Below are positions 7,689-14,469 of a DNA stretch of 34,246 nucleotides, one piece after another (the stretch's first letter is position 1; the number at the start of each line of letters is the position of its first letter). The DNA comes from UMGS1933 sp045593405 (lineage in GTDB: Bacteria > Bacillota > Clostridia > TANB77 > CAG-508). The notes under the pieces were generated by a model that was not told the DNA's origin, made no database searches, and saw only the letters and a program-made list of their open reading frames with translations. The stretch lies in NCBI GenBank assembly GCA_045593405.1, contig JAZNWN010000016.1, forward strand, positions 1 through 34,246. The letters run 5' to 3'. The translations under genes and the position numbers were made by a program.

Positions 7689-8033
7689 ATGTCTAGAAGA
7701 GGGGGATTCCCAGGAGGTATGGGAGGATTTGGTGGAATGAACATCAATCAATTAATGAAAGAAGCAAAAAAAATGCAAGCAGATATGGAAAAATCACAAG
7801 GAGAACTACAAGCAAGAGAATTTGAAGCTACAGCTGGAGGAGGAGCAATTTCAGTTAAGGTTTTAGGAACAAAACAAATTAAGGAAATAAAAATACAAAA
7901 AGATGTTGTTGATCCAGATGATGTTGAAATGTTAGAAGATTTAATAATGACATCAGTAAATGAAGCTTTAAGAAAAGTTGATGAAGCACAAGCTGCTTCG
8001 CTTGGAAAATATAATATACCAGGACTAATGTAG
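7689..8033 (+). CDS. ybaB: YbaB/EbfC-family nucleoid-associated protein
   Basis: A 114-residue protein of the small dimeric DNA-binding YbaB family. A Gly/Arg/Met-rich head (RRGGFPGGMGGFGGMN) precedes the conserved core MKEAKKMQADMEKSQ and the segment FEATAGGGAISV typical of the family. AAGGAGG lies at proper distance from the ATG. It is 12 bases after dnaX and 9 before recR, the conserved operon order. The role in nucleoid organisation or recombination is known from the family, not shown here. Confidence 0.94.
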   Translation: MSRRGGFPGGMGGFGGMNINQLMKEAKKMQADMEKSQGELQAREFEATAGGGAISVKVLGTKQIKEIKIQKDVVDPDDVEMLEDLIMTSVNEALRKVDEAQAASLGKYNIPGLM

Positions 8034-8042
8034 GAGATTAAA

Positions 8043-8642
8043 ATGTCGTATTATTCACCATCAATAGAAAAATTAATAGAAAGTTTTGAGAAATTGCCAA
8101 GTATAGGTCATAAAACAGCCATAAGACTAGCTTTCCATATGTTAGACTTAGACCAAGAACGTACTGATGAATTTATAAGTTCAATAGTTGAAGCAAAGAA
8201 GAATTTGAGGTATTGTTCACATTGCTATAATATTTCAGACACAGATCCTTGCCAGATTTGTAGTAGTCCCAAAAGAGATGCTAGTGTTATTTGTGTTGTA
8301 GAAGATGTAAGAGATGTAATTGCAATGGAAAGAACACATGAATTTAAGGGGGTTTATCATGTATTACATGGTTCAATATCTCCGATGAATGGGATTGGCC
8401 CAGATGATATAAAAATAAAGGAATTGCTTGTAAGACTGTCTGAAAATAATATAAAAGAAATAATACTTGCAACAAACCCAAGAGTAGAAGGGGAGGCAAC
8501 AGCAATATATTTATCCAAAATAATAAAACCTTTGGGAATAAAGGTAACAAGAATTGCACAAGGAATACCTGTAGGAGGAGACTTAGAATATACTGATGAA
8601 GTAACCTTAAGTCAAGCTTTAGAGGGAAGAAGGGAACTATAA
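8043..8642 (+). CDS. recR: Recombination mediator protein RecR
   Basis: A 199-residue protein with the helix-hairpin-helix region LPSIGHKTAIRLAFHML near residue 20, a C4 zinc finger with Cys58, Cys61, Cys70 and Cys73, and a Toprim domain starting at VICVVEDVRD and including HVLHGSISPMNGIGPD and EGEATAIYLS. Full normal length. It helps load RecA at gaps together with RecF/RecO (family knowledge). It contains a CGT arginine codon (Arg40), showing that CGU is read as Arg. The hairpin at 8654-8681 follows the stop. Confidence 0.96.
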   Translation: MSYYSPSIEKLIESFEKLPSIGHKTAIRLAFHMLDLDQERTDEFISSIVEAKKNLRYCSHCYNISDTDPCQICSSPKRDASVICVVEDVRDVIAMERTHEFKGVYHVLHGSISPMNGIGPDDIKIKELLVRLSENNIKEIILATNPRVEGEATAIYLSKIIKPLGIKVTRIAQGIPVGGDLEYTDEVTLSQALEGRREL

Positions 8643-8653
8643 TAAAAATATTT

Positions 8654-8681
8654 GTAGGGGTACTAAATATAGTACCCCTAC
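8654..8681 (+). repeat. GTAGGGG-type perfect hairpin after recR
   Basis: GTAGGGGTACTA (8654-8665), loop AATA, then TAGTACCCCTAC (8670-8681): 12 perfect base pairs. T residues after it are few, so it is a repeat-derived hairpin and possible weak terminator or mRNA 3' end protector. Confidence 0.65.
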
Positions 8682-8700
8682 TTAATTTTATGTAAAACTA

Positions 8701-8729
8701 TTGAAAAAATATAAAAAAAGGAGTATAAT
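8701..8729 (+). promoter_or_regulatory. Sigma-A promoter of the small foreign-looking gene
   Basis: TTGAAA (8701-8706), a 17-base spacer and TATAAT (8724-8729), 35 bases before the start codon. Confidence 0.7.
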
Positions 8730-8764
8730 TATTTAGTCCGAAAAACTTGAAAAGGAGTGTTATT

Positions 8765-9037
8765 ATGGACGTTTCAATGACCATCAGTATTCGGTTAGAA
8801 ATAACAGAGGAAAAAGACCCTAGGCTGGTTGAAATGGTAGGACAGTGTGAAGGTGAATATAACAAATTGGCCTTATGTGTAGGTGAACAAAGAGTAGATA
8901 AGGCTGCCAGAAGCTTTGGAGGAAGTAAAGCATATCTCTCAAAGGAAGTTACACCTAAGCAGTTCTATCGGGCTTTTATTTTCCCTGATGTGGAAAATAA
9001 AGCAAGGTTCCTTGATTCGCTACGAACTGAGGAGTAG
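8765..9037 (+). CDS. Unknown 90-residue protein with atypical codon usage
   Basis: The ATG at 8765 has AAGGAG seven bases upstream, its own promoter and its own terminator, so it is a monocistronic unit. The predicted product (starting MDVSMTISIRLEI, ending FLDSLRTEE) has no signal peptide, membrane segment or motif I recognise. It is soluble, mixed in charge, and has one conserved-looking GGSKAYLSKEVTPKQFYRAF stretch. Codon choice differs sharply from every neighbour: CTG, GCC, CTC, ATC, TCG, CGA and two in-frame CGG codons (residues 10 and 79). If CGG provoked a +1 shift here, translation would stop at TAG right after residue 10. It is probably a recent horizontal acquisition. It could be a phage or mobile-element accessory gene; no function is assigned. 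Confidence 0.65.
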   Translation: MDVSMTISIRLEITEEKDPRLVEMVGQCEGEYNKLALCVGEQRVDKAARSFGGSKAYLSKEVTPKQFYRAFIFPDVENKARFLDSLRTEE

Positions 9038-9253
9038 AAACAAAAAGACAGACTTGAATTTGGGTCTGTCTTTTTATATTATTTTTCGAGAGAAAGAATT
9101 GCCAAGTTATCTCCAAGGGCGGTAAAAAAAATTGAGAGAATAATTAAGTCCTCGTTTGAAAATTGTTTTGATATGGCTATTGCTAAACTACTTGCAAGGG
9201 TTACTAATTCACAATTTGAAAAATCAGAAATACACATAAAAAACCTCTCATAA
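9038..9253 (+). pseudogene. Open in-frame remnant behind the small foreign-looking gene
   Basis: After the TAG at 9035-9037 the same frame stays open for 71 codons to TAA 9251-9253, across the terminator at 9044-9075. The later part (ERIAKLSPRAVKKIERIIKS and onward) reads like a real helical protein and shares the non-native codon flavour (TCG, GCC, AGG). There is no convincing start codon or ribosome binding site. It may be the decayed end of an imported gene or chance. Low confidence. Confidence 0.25.
9044..9075 (+). terminator. Intrinsic terminator of the small foreign-looking gene
   Basis: AAAGACAGAC (9044-9053) and GTCTGTCTTT (9064-9073) form a perfect 10-bp stem followed by T residues. 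Confidence 0.85.
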
Positions 9254-9274
9254 AAGTATATGAGAGATTTTTTT
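9238..9274. terminator. Bidirectional terminator between convergent genes
   Basis: An A run, stem CTCTCATA (9245-9252) / TATGAGAG (9259-9266), and a T run. Symmetric, so it can end the minus-strand glycosyltransferase transcript as well as plus-strand transcription. Confidence 0.75.
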
Positions 9275-9276
9275 AA

Positions 9277-10408
9277 TTAATTCAGTTTAAATAAAATTTT
9301 GCAAATATCTGAAGTTGAATTTCTCTTTGCAAGAAGTCTTGCATTTATTTTCATTCTCTGTAGGGTTTCTTGATTATTAAATATATTATAAAGTTTTTCC
9401 TTAACATTATCATTTTTCTTAATCCAAGTTCCAACATTATTACTTTCCAAAAATTCTGCATTTTCTGTTTCCTGTCCTGGAATTGGGTTAATTACAATAA
9501 TAGGTAAGCCAGAAGCTAGGCTTTCTGTTGTTGTAAGACCACCGAGGCTTTGTTATTACTAAATCTGAGACACTCATTAGTTCAGGTACTTTGTTTGTAT
9601 AAGGTAATATTTTTACTAAATTAGAAGCATTATTTTCTTTTACTAATTCTTCAAAATTATCTTGCATTTTTTTATTTTTACCAGCAATTGCAATTACTTG
9701 AAAATTAGGAAAAGACTGAATTAATGTCCTTAAAATATGTAATGTTTTATCTTTTCCAAATCCATATTCGCCACCAGCAAAAAACAGAATAGTTTTTTTA
9801 TTTGAGGACAAATTAAATTCAGACAATATTTTTTCTTTATTATAGTGAGCTAAAAATCTGTTAGATAATGGAATGCCTGTGGCAAATACTTTGCTTGCTG
9901 GAATATCGTGCTTTATTAATTCTAATTTCATTTTCTCATGAGCAACAAAAAAATAATCTACTTGTTCTGGATACATAAGCCATTGCACATGTGGTGCATA
10001 ATCTGTGAGTACAGTTGCAAGTTTACTTGAAATTTTGTATTTATTTTTTAAATATGCACACATTTGACTACTAAATGGATGTGTGGATATTATTAAGTCT
10101 GGATTAACCTCTTGCAGTAATTTATTTAATTTCAAAGCTAATAGTTTTTGAGCATTATTTGTAATTGAATATAGTGGACCTTTACTAGAAGCATAATATA
10201 TTTTTCCCCATGCCCATTTCGCGTTTTTTGCAATGTCGGAATAAGCTTTTGTTGTTACTTTATTAATAGTCTTACTAATATATTCCATACAATCTATCAT
10301 TAAAAGTTTAGATTCAGGATAATTTTTTTCTATATATTCTTTTATACTTCTAGCAGCAGATAAATGCCCTCCACCATAAGAGCCATAAAAAATTATAATT
10401 CTTTTCAT
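9277..10408 (-). CDS. MGDG synthase/UgtP-like diacylglycerol glycosyltransferase (GT28), needs +1 frameshift at CGG codon 289
   Basis: Coding parts on the minus strand are 10408-9545 and 9543-9277, 376 residues when the C at 9544 is skipped; this is the usual length for UgtP/MGDG-synthase-like enzymes, which add sugar from a UDP-sugar to diacylglycerol. The N-terminal GSYGGGHLSAARSI loop is typical. The donor-binding motif straddles the break, with KP before it and GGLTTTES plus PIPGQETENA after it, so the zero-frame product lacks the donor site. ATG 10408 is chosen over the upstream in-frame TTG because AAAGGA precedes it. It would make the glycolipid anchor for lipoteichoic-type polymers, matching the phosphoglycerol transferase at 27344. 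The exact sugar and number added are not visible. Confidence 0.86.
9541..9547 (-). other. Putative +1 frameshift site CCT C GGT in the diacylglycerol glycosyltransferase gene
   Basis: The minus-strand zero frame reads ACA AAG CCT CGG TGG TCT. Skipping one C gives CCT GGT GGT CTT ACA, that is KPGGLTTTE, the conserved donor-binding loop. The frame then runs open to TAA at 9277. No Shine-Dalgarno-like element or stable hairpin is seen close by. Confidence 0.7.
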
Positions 10409-10440
10409 AGGCAATCCTTTCAAAAAATTTTTTATTAAAG

Positions 10441-10586
10441 TTCGACCAATCGTGCCGGGGATATATATTTTATTTTTATCGCTTCCTCATCTAAGAAAAT
10501 GTAATCCACCTTCGTTCAAACATTTTCTAAGGCGGTCCCCCTGGAGTCGTTCCAAAAATAAAATACATAACTCCCTACGTTGGGCT
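10441..10586 (+). repeat. MITE-like palindromic repeat, copy A (about 146 bp)
   Basis: It aligns almost end to end with the reverse complement of 32095-32238. The shared core is AGAAAATGTAAT, GTTCAAACATTTTCTA, GGCGGTC and ATTTTTATCGCT. Its two ends are imperfect inverted repeats of about 40 bases, each with CCAA near the tip and TATTTTATTTTT inside, so the whole element can fold into one long hairpin. It fills most of the 10409-10687 gap upstream of sleB, where I see no other gene and no confident sleB promoter. Confidence 0.75.
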
Positions 10587-10687
10587 AGAATATGCACAAA
10601 TTAATTTTAAATATTTATCAAAAGTATTATATCATATTTTTTCATAAAATGTATATTTTATGAAAATTTTGAAAAAATAAAATTATT

Positions 10688-11158
10688 ATGAAAAAATTTT
10701 TAAAAATAATATTAATAATTTTATTTATTTTTTTTATTTTAATGTCTTCAAAAAGTAGTAATGTAAAAAATATAAGTGTGGCTAGCACTGGCTTGGGAAA
10801 TACATCTGACTTACAATTACTTGCAAGGGCAATAAATGGAGAAGCAAGAGGAGAGAACTATGAAGGGCAAGTTGCTGTTGGTGCAGTTATTTTAAATAGA
10901 GTAAAAAGTCCGGATTTTCCAAATACTATTGCAGGTGTAATATATCAGCCAGGAGCATTTACTGCTGTTTCAGATGGGCAAATTAATGTGCTTATAGATG
11001 AAGATTCTACGGTTGTAAAAGCTGCTCAAGATGCTTTGAATGGGTGGGACCCTACAAATGGTTGTGTTTACTACTTTAATCCTAATACAGCAACAAATTC
11101 ATGGATATGGTCCAAAACTATTGTAAAAACTATAGGTAAACATCATTTTTGTAAATAA
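10688..11158 (+). CDS. sleB: Spore cortex-lytic enzyme SleB-type cell wall hydrolase
   Basis: A 156-residue protein with a signal or anchor segment at about 5-20 (LKIILIILFIFFILM) and then a Hydrolase_2/SleB catalytic domain: LARAINGEARGENYEGQVAVGAVILNRV with probable catalytic Glu52, then FPNTIAGVIYQPGAFTAV and YYFNPNTATNSW. It lacks the N-terminal peptidoglycan-binding domain of Bacillus SleB, as in short clostridial forms. It degrades muramic-lactam-containing cortex at germination (family knowledge). ypeB follows after about 115 bases, the standard pairing. The ribosome binding site is weak. Expression is expected in the forespore, but I cannot identify a sigma-G promoter confidently. Confidence 0.92.
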   Translation: MKKFLKIILIILFIFFILMSSKSSNVKNISVASTGLGNTSDLQLLARAINGEARGENYEGQVAVGAVILNRVKSPDFPNTIAGVIYQPGAFTAVSDGQINVLIDEDSTVVKAAQDALNGWDPTNGCVYYFNPNTATNSWIWSKTIVKTIGKHHFCK

Positions 11159-11164
11159 TAATTT

Positions 11165-11241
11165 AGTGGTGTGAGATTTATTGCATAAGGTGTAGGGGAT
11201 TCCAGCCATACAAATGCAACATAGGTATCTCTCACATAAAT
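11165..11241 (+). repeat. Palindromic intergenic element between sleB and ypeB
   Basis: TGTGAGA near the left end pairs with TCTCTCACA at the right end, and TTGCAT pairs with ATGCAA. The interior holds GTGTAGGGGATTCC, the start of the GTAGGGG family. It appears to be a mosaic of two repeat families. It could make a cotranscript hairpin between the two genes. Confidence 0.5.
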
Positions 11242-11273
11242 TAATTTTTACATATTAAAAAAGGGGTATTTTT

Positions 11274-12647
11274 ATGAAAAAATTTTTAAGTAGTTTAAAG
11301 AAAAATTATATTTATGGTATTTTAATACTTTTAGTAATAGCAGTTATTGTGTTAGGTGTATTTTTATATAGGCAACGAAATGAATATATAATTACAACAG
11401 AAAATAAATATAATTTAGCTTTTTATGAATTAATAGATTATATAGAGGATGTTGATAATTATTTAGCAAAATCTATTGTTTCATCTTCTGCAGAAAATGG
11501 AGCAAAAACTTTAATGCATGTATGGAGGGAGGCAAATTTAGCTCAAGTATATTTATCCCAACTTCCAATTTCTAGTAATGAGCTTAGCAATACGGCAAAG
11601 TTTTTAAATCAAGTAAGTGAATATAGCTATTCCTTGGCAACAAAGTGTATTAATAATGAAGATATAACAGATGAAGAGTTAAACAATTTACAGGAATTAT
11701 ATGGTTATTGTACAACATTACAAGATACTTTAAGTCAGCTTCTAGAAGATATGGGAAACGGAAATATAAGTTGGGATGAATTAACAAGTGATGCAGATAT
11801 GGCTTTTGCCCAACAAGTAGATAATTTATCAAGTGCTAGCTTTAGTAATTTAGATGAAAATTTTGGTGAGTATGAAGGACTAATTTATGATGGAGCATAT
11901 TCTGAACATATAGAAAGTGTAGAGAAAAAAGGACTTGTAGGAGATGAGATGTCGGAAGAAGATGCAAAAAATATTGCAAAAGAATTTATAGGAGAAGAAA
12001 GAATAGATGAAATAATTTCTAATGGAATAGTGGAAAATGGAAATATAGTTGTTTATGATTTTGCAATAAAAATAAAGGATGGAGATAAAAATAATCCGAT
12101 GAATATATCCATTTCTAAAATTGGGGGACACATTGTTTTAGTGAATTATAATAGAGAAATTTTAGAAGAAAATATTTCACAAGAAGAAGCAAATAATATA
12201 GGAAAAGATTTTTTAGATTCACGAGGAATTCCTAATATGAAGGCAACATATTATTTAAAACAAGGAAATGCTGTAACAATAAATTATGCTTATGAACAAG
12301 AAGGAGTAACAATGTATCCAGATTTAATTAAATTAAAAATTGCATTAGATAATGGAGAAATATTAGGAATGGAAACAAGTGGTTATTTAAATAATCACGA
12401 AGAAAGAAATATTCCAGAAGCCAAAATTTCTGAGGAAGAAGCTAGAGAAAATTTAAACGAAAATTTACAAATTACAAGTTCTGGCTTTGCAATTATTCCA
12501 ACAGAATGGAGAACAGAGATTTTCTGTTATGAATTTAAAGGAAAAGTAGATAATACAGACTTTTTAGTATATATAAATGCCGAAACTGGTAAAGAAGAAA
12601 ATATTCTTGTAATTATAGATACACCAAATGGGGTTTTAACACAATAA
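11274..12647 (+). CDS. ypeB: Germination protein YpeB
   Basis: A 457-residue spore protein required for SleB incorporation and stability (known from Bacillus). One membrane segment is at about 12-32 (YIYGILILLVIAVIVLGVFLY). It is followed by the YpeB N-terminal region beginning YNLAFYELIDYIEDVDNYLAKS, and then repeated PepSY-type modules from about residue 220, recognisable by EEDAKNIAKEFIG, QEEANNIGKDFLD and EEEARENLNENL. AAGGGG lies before the ATG. CGA codons occur in YRQRNEY and DSRGIP, showing CGA is read as Arg here. Length and layout match the family. Confidence 0.93.
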   Translation: MKKFLSSLKKNYIYGILILLVIAVIVLGVFLYRQRNEYIITTENKYNLAFYELIDYIEDVDNYLAKSIVSSSAENGAKTLMHVWREANLAQVYLSQLPISSNELSNTAKFLNQVSEYSYSLATKCINNEDITDEELNNLQELYGYCTTLQDTLSQLLEDMGNGNISWDELTSDADMAFAQQVDNLSSASFSNLDENFGEYEGLIYDGAYSEHIESVEKKGLVGDEMSEEDAKNIAKEFIGEERIDEIISNGIVENGNIVVYDFAIKIKDGDKNNPMNISISKIGGHIVLVNYNREILEENISQEEANNIGKDFLDSRGIPNMKATYYLKQGNAVTINYAYEQEGVTMYPDLIKLKIALDNGEILGMETSGYLNNHEERNIPEAKISEEEARENLNENLQITSSGFAIIPTEWRTEIFCYEFKGKVDNTDFLVYINAETGKEENILVIIDTPNGVLTQ

Positions 12648-12728
12648 TTGCCAATATAAAAAATAAGAATCTACAAATAATAATATTAGAAAAATAAATT
12701 TTTATTTTTCTAAAGGAGGATTTTTATT

Positions 12729-12893
12729 ATGACAAAAAGAAGTGTTATGTCTGAAAATCTTAAAGAGGAAATTGCAAAAGAATTAGGCGTATATGAAAAA
12801 GTTAAACAAGATGGAGGATGGGGAAATGTGTCTTCTAAAGATTGTGGTAACATGGTAAAAAAAGCAATAGAAATAGCAAATAGGAAAGCATAG
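12729..12893 (+). CDS. Small acid-soluble spore protein, alpha/beta-type (SspF-like)
   Basis: A 54-residue protein. RRRSVMS-like head TKRSVMSENLKEEIAKELGV, then WGNVSSKDCGNMVKKAIEIA near the C-terminus, match the SspF-like alpha/beta SASP pattern (LKEELAKELG, GWG..., AGNMVK.AIEIA). Such proteins coat spore DNA and protect it from UV and heat. A strong AAAGGAGGA ribosome binding site lies eight bases upstream of ATG. A Cys replaces the usual Ala/Gly before GNMVKKAIE. The strong terminator at 12895-12927 follows at once. Its place behind sleB-ypeB makes a small spore gene group. Confidence 0.9.
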   Translation: MTKRSVMSENLKEEIAKELGVYEKVKQDGGWGNVSSKDCGNMVKKAIEIANRKA

Positions 12894-12894
12894 G

Positions 12895-12927
12895 AAAGCG
12901 GTGAAATTTTAATTTTCACCGCTTTTT
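12895..12927 (+). terminator. Terminator of the SASP gene, shared with the convergent gtrA-like gene
   Basis: AAAGCGGTGAAA (12895-12906) and TTTCACCGCTTT (12914-12925) pair perfectly, with T residues after. On the minus strand the same stem contains the last sense codon CGG and the stop TGA of the gtrA-like gene. Confidence 0.85.
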
Positions 12928-13335
12928 AAATACAAATAATTTACTTAAAATATAATTTCCTAATATTACTAAAACTTGGGAAATTAATTTTATAAATTTA
13001 TCATTAAAATGAAGAAGAGTTACCCCAATCCACATTACAATCATGTCTAATAAAAGAGTAGTAATACGAGAAGATACAAATTTTGTGGCTTCTTGAATTT
13101 TATTCCTATTTTTACTTTCAAACACATATTTTCTGTTGGTAAAATATGCAAATGCAACTCCTGCTATCCAAGATAAAATATTTGCAATTTGTAATTGAAT
13201 TGAATTTTCAGGATTTAAAAAAGTAAATACACATAGGTAATAAACTGCTAAACTTACAACTGTTGTAAGTACTCCTACTATTAAATAATTAATTATTTCT
13301 TTATATTTTAGATATATTTCTTTGATTTTTTGCAT
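12916..13335 (-). CDS. GtrA-family small membrane protein
   Basis: A 139-residue protein with four predicted membrane segments (about YLIVGVLTTVVSLAVYYLCVF, IANILSWIAGVAFAYFTN, ITTLLLDMIVMWIGVTLL, FIKLISQVLVILGNYILS) and the family-typical NRKYVFESK loop. GtrA-like proteins are proposed to flip or help transfer polyprenyl-linked sugars in surface-polymer glycosylation. The ATG at 13335 is chosen over in-frame GTG 13347 because GAGGTG overlaps the latter. It is the last gene of the teichoic-like operon. Its last sense codon is CGG (12921-12919) followed by TGA. If CGG shifts +1, the tail would become GEN then stop instead of R then stop. Confidence 0.87.
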   Translation of the reverse strand: MQKIKEIYLKYKEIINYLIVGVLTTVVSLAVYYLCVFTFLNPENSIQLQIANILSWIAGVAFAYFTNRKYVFESKNRNKIQEATKFVSSRITTLLLDMIVMWIGVTLLHFNDKFIKLISQVLVILGNYILSKLFVFKKR

Positions 13336-13368
13336 AAATATTTTCACCTCATAATATATTGAATTGTA

Positions 13369-14469
13369 TTATTTATATTTATTTATAATAGCATCTACAA
13401 TTCTTTTACTTGCTTTCCCATCTCCATAGGGATTAGAAGCTAAACTCATTTTATTATATTCGGTTTCATCTATTAATAATTTTTTAGTTTCTTTATATAT
13501 TATTTCTTCATCTGTTCCAACTAATTTCAAAGTTCCTGCTGAAATTCCTTCAGGTCTTTCAGTAGTATCTCTTAAAACTAAAACAGGCTTTCCAAGAGAA
13601 GGTGCCTCTTCTTGAATACCTCCACTATCTGTTAAGATAATGTGAGATTTTGCTATAAAATTATGAAAATCTATTACTTCCAATGGCTCTATTAATTTAA
13701 TTCTTTCATCATTAGAAAGTATTTCGTCAGCTACTTCTCTAACACGAGGATTAAGGTGAATTGGATATACAACCTTAACATCTGGAAATTCTTGAACTAT
13801 TCTTTTTATAGCTCTAAACATATGCCTCATAGGTTCGCCTAAATTCTCTCTTCTATGAGCAGTAACTAAAATCAATTTACTATTACCAAGCCAATTAAAA
13901 ACTTCATGAGAATAATTATCTTTAACAGTTGTTGATAATGCGTCTATGGCAGTATTTCCAGTAATAAAAATATTTTCTTCTTTTTTCCCTTCATTAAGTA
14001 AACTGTTTTTACTATTTTCAGTTGGAGCAAAATGCATATCAGCTAAAACTCCCACCATTTGTCTGTTCATTTCCTCTGGATATGGAGAATATTTATCCCA
14101 AGTTCTAAGTCCTGCTTCTACATGGCCAATATCTGTTTGAGTATAAAAACTAGCTAGTGCTCCTGCAAAAGTAGTGGTTGTATCTCCATGAACTAAAACA
14201 ATATTTGGTTTTTCCTTAAGGATAACTTCTTCCAATCCTTTTAATGCTCTGCTTGTTATATCACTTAAAGTTTGCCCTTGCTTCATAATATTTAAATCAT
14301 AGTCTGGAGTGATGTTAAAAACTTCTAAAACTTGATCTAACATTTGTCTATGTTGAGCTGTAACACAAACAATACATTCGGTTTCTTTTCTTGATTTTAA
14401 TTCTTTTACAAGAGGAGCCATTTTAATAGCTTCAGGTCTTGTACCAAAAATAGTCATTACTTTAATCAT
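13369..14469 (-). CDS. mnaA: UDP-N-acetylglucosamine 2-epimerase (non-hydrolysing)
   Basis: A 366-residue enzyme converting UDP-GlcNAc to UDP-ManNAc, the donor for TagA. Motifs are FGTRPEAIKMAPLV at the start, VHGDTTTTFAGALASF, HVEAGLRT, PEEMNRQMVG, TAHRRENLG and TDSGGIQEEAPSLGKPVLVLRDTTERPEG. ATG 14469 follows GGGAGG and overlaps the end of tagA by 8 bases, a sign of translational coupling. The product feeds the ManNAc transfer step encoded just upstream. Full length and all motifs are present. Confidence 0.96.
   Translation of the reverse strand: MIKVMTIFGTRPEAIKMAPLVKELKSRKETECIVCVTAQHRQMLDQVLEVFNITPDYDLNIMKQGQTLSDITSRALKGLEEVILKEKPNIVLVHGDTTTTFAGALASFYTQTDIGHVEAGLRTWDKYSPYPEEMNRQMVGVLADMHFAPTENSKNSLLNEGKKEENIFITGNTAIDALSTTVKDNYSHEVFNWLGNSKLILVTAHRRENLGEPMRHMFRAIKRIVQEFPDVKVVYPIHLNPRVREVADEILSNDERIKLIEPLEVIDFHNFIAKSHIILTDSGGIQEEAPSLGKPVLVLRDTTERPEGISAGTLKLVGTDEEIIYKETKKLLIDETEYNKMSLASNPYGDGKASKRIVDAIINKYK

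Noticed and set aside
610..9547. Plain sequencing or assembly errors as the cause of the three frame breaks
   Set aside because: Not excluded without reads. Random single-base errors would not be expected to create, all three times, an in-frame CGG before a conserved glycine in genes otherwise nearly free of CGG. A systematic base-calling error at a modified motif such as YYGG remains the main alternative and should be checked in raw reads.
610..9547. Simple reassignment of CGG to another amino acid (as reported for some Firmicutes)
   Set aside because: Reading CGG as any amino acid in frame 0 does not restore the downstream frame in any of the three genes; a +1 shift is required.
283..10408. 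The three broken genes as pseudogenes
   Set aside because: Each has one defect only, with motifs intact on both sides, good ribosome binding sites, and in two cases a clear promoter. Decay normally brings several lesions.
10587..10687. A sigma-G promoter for sleB
   Set aside because: Several AT-rich partial matches occur, but none fits -35 and -10 elements with acceptable spacing well enough to report.
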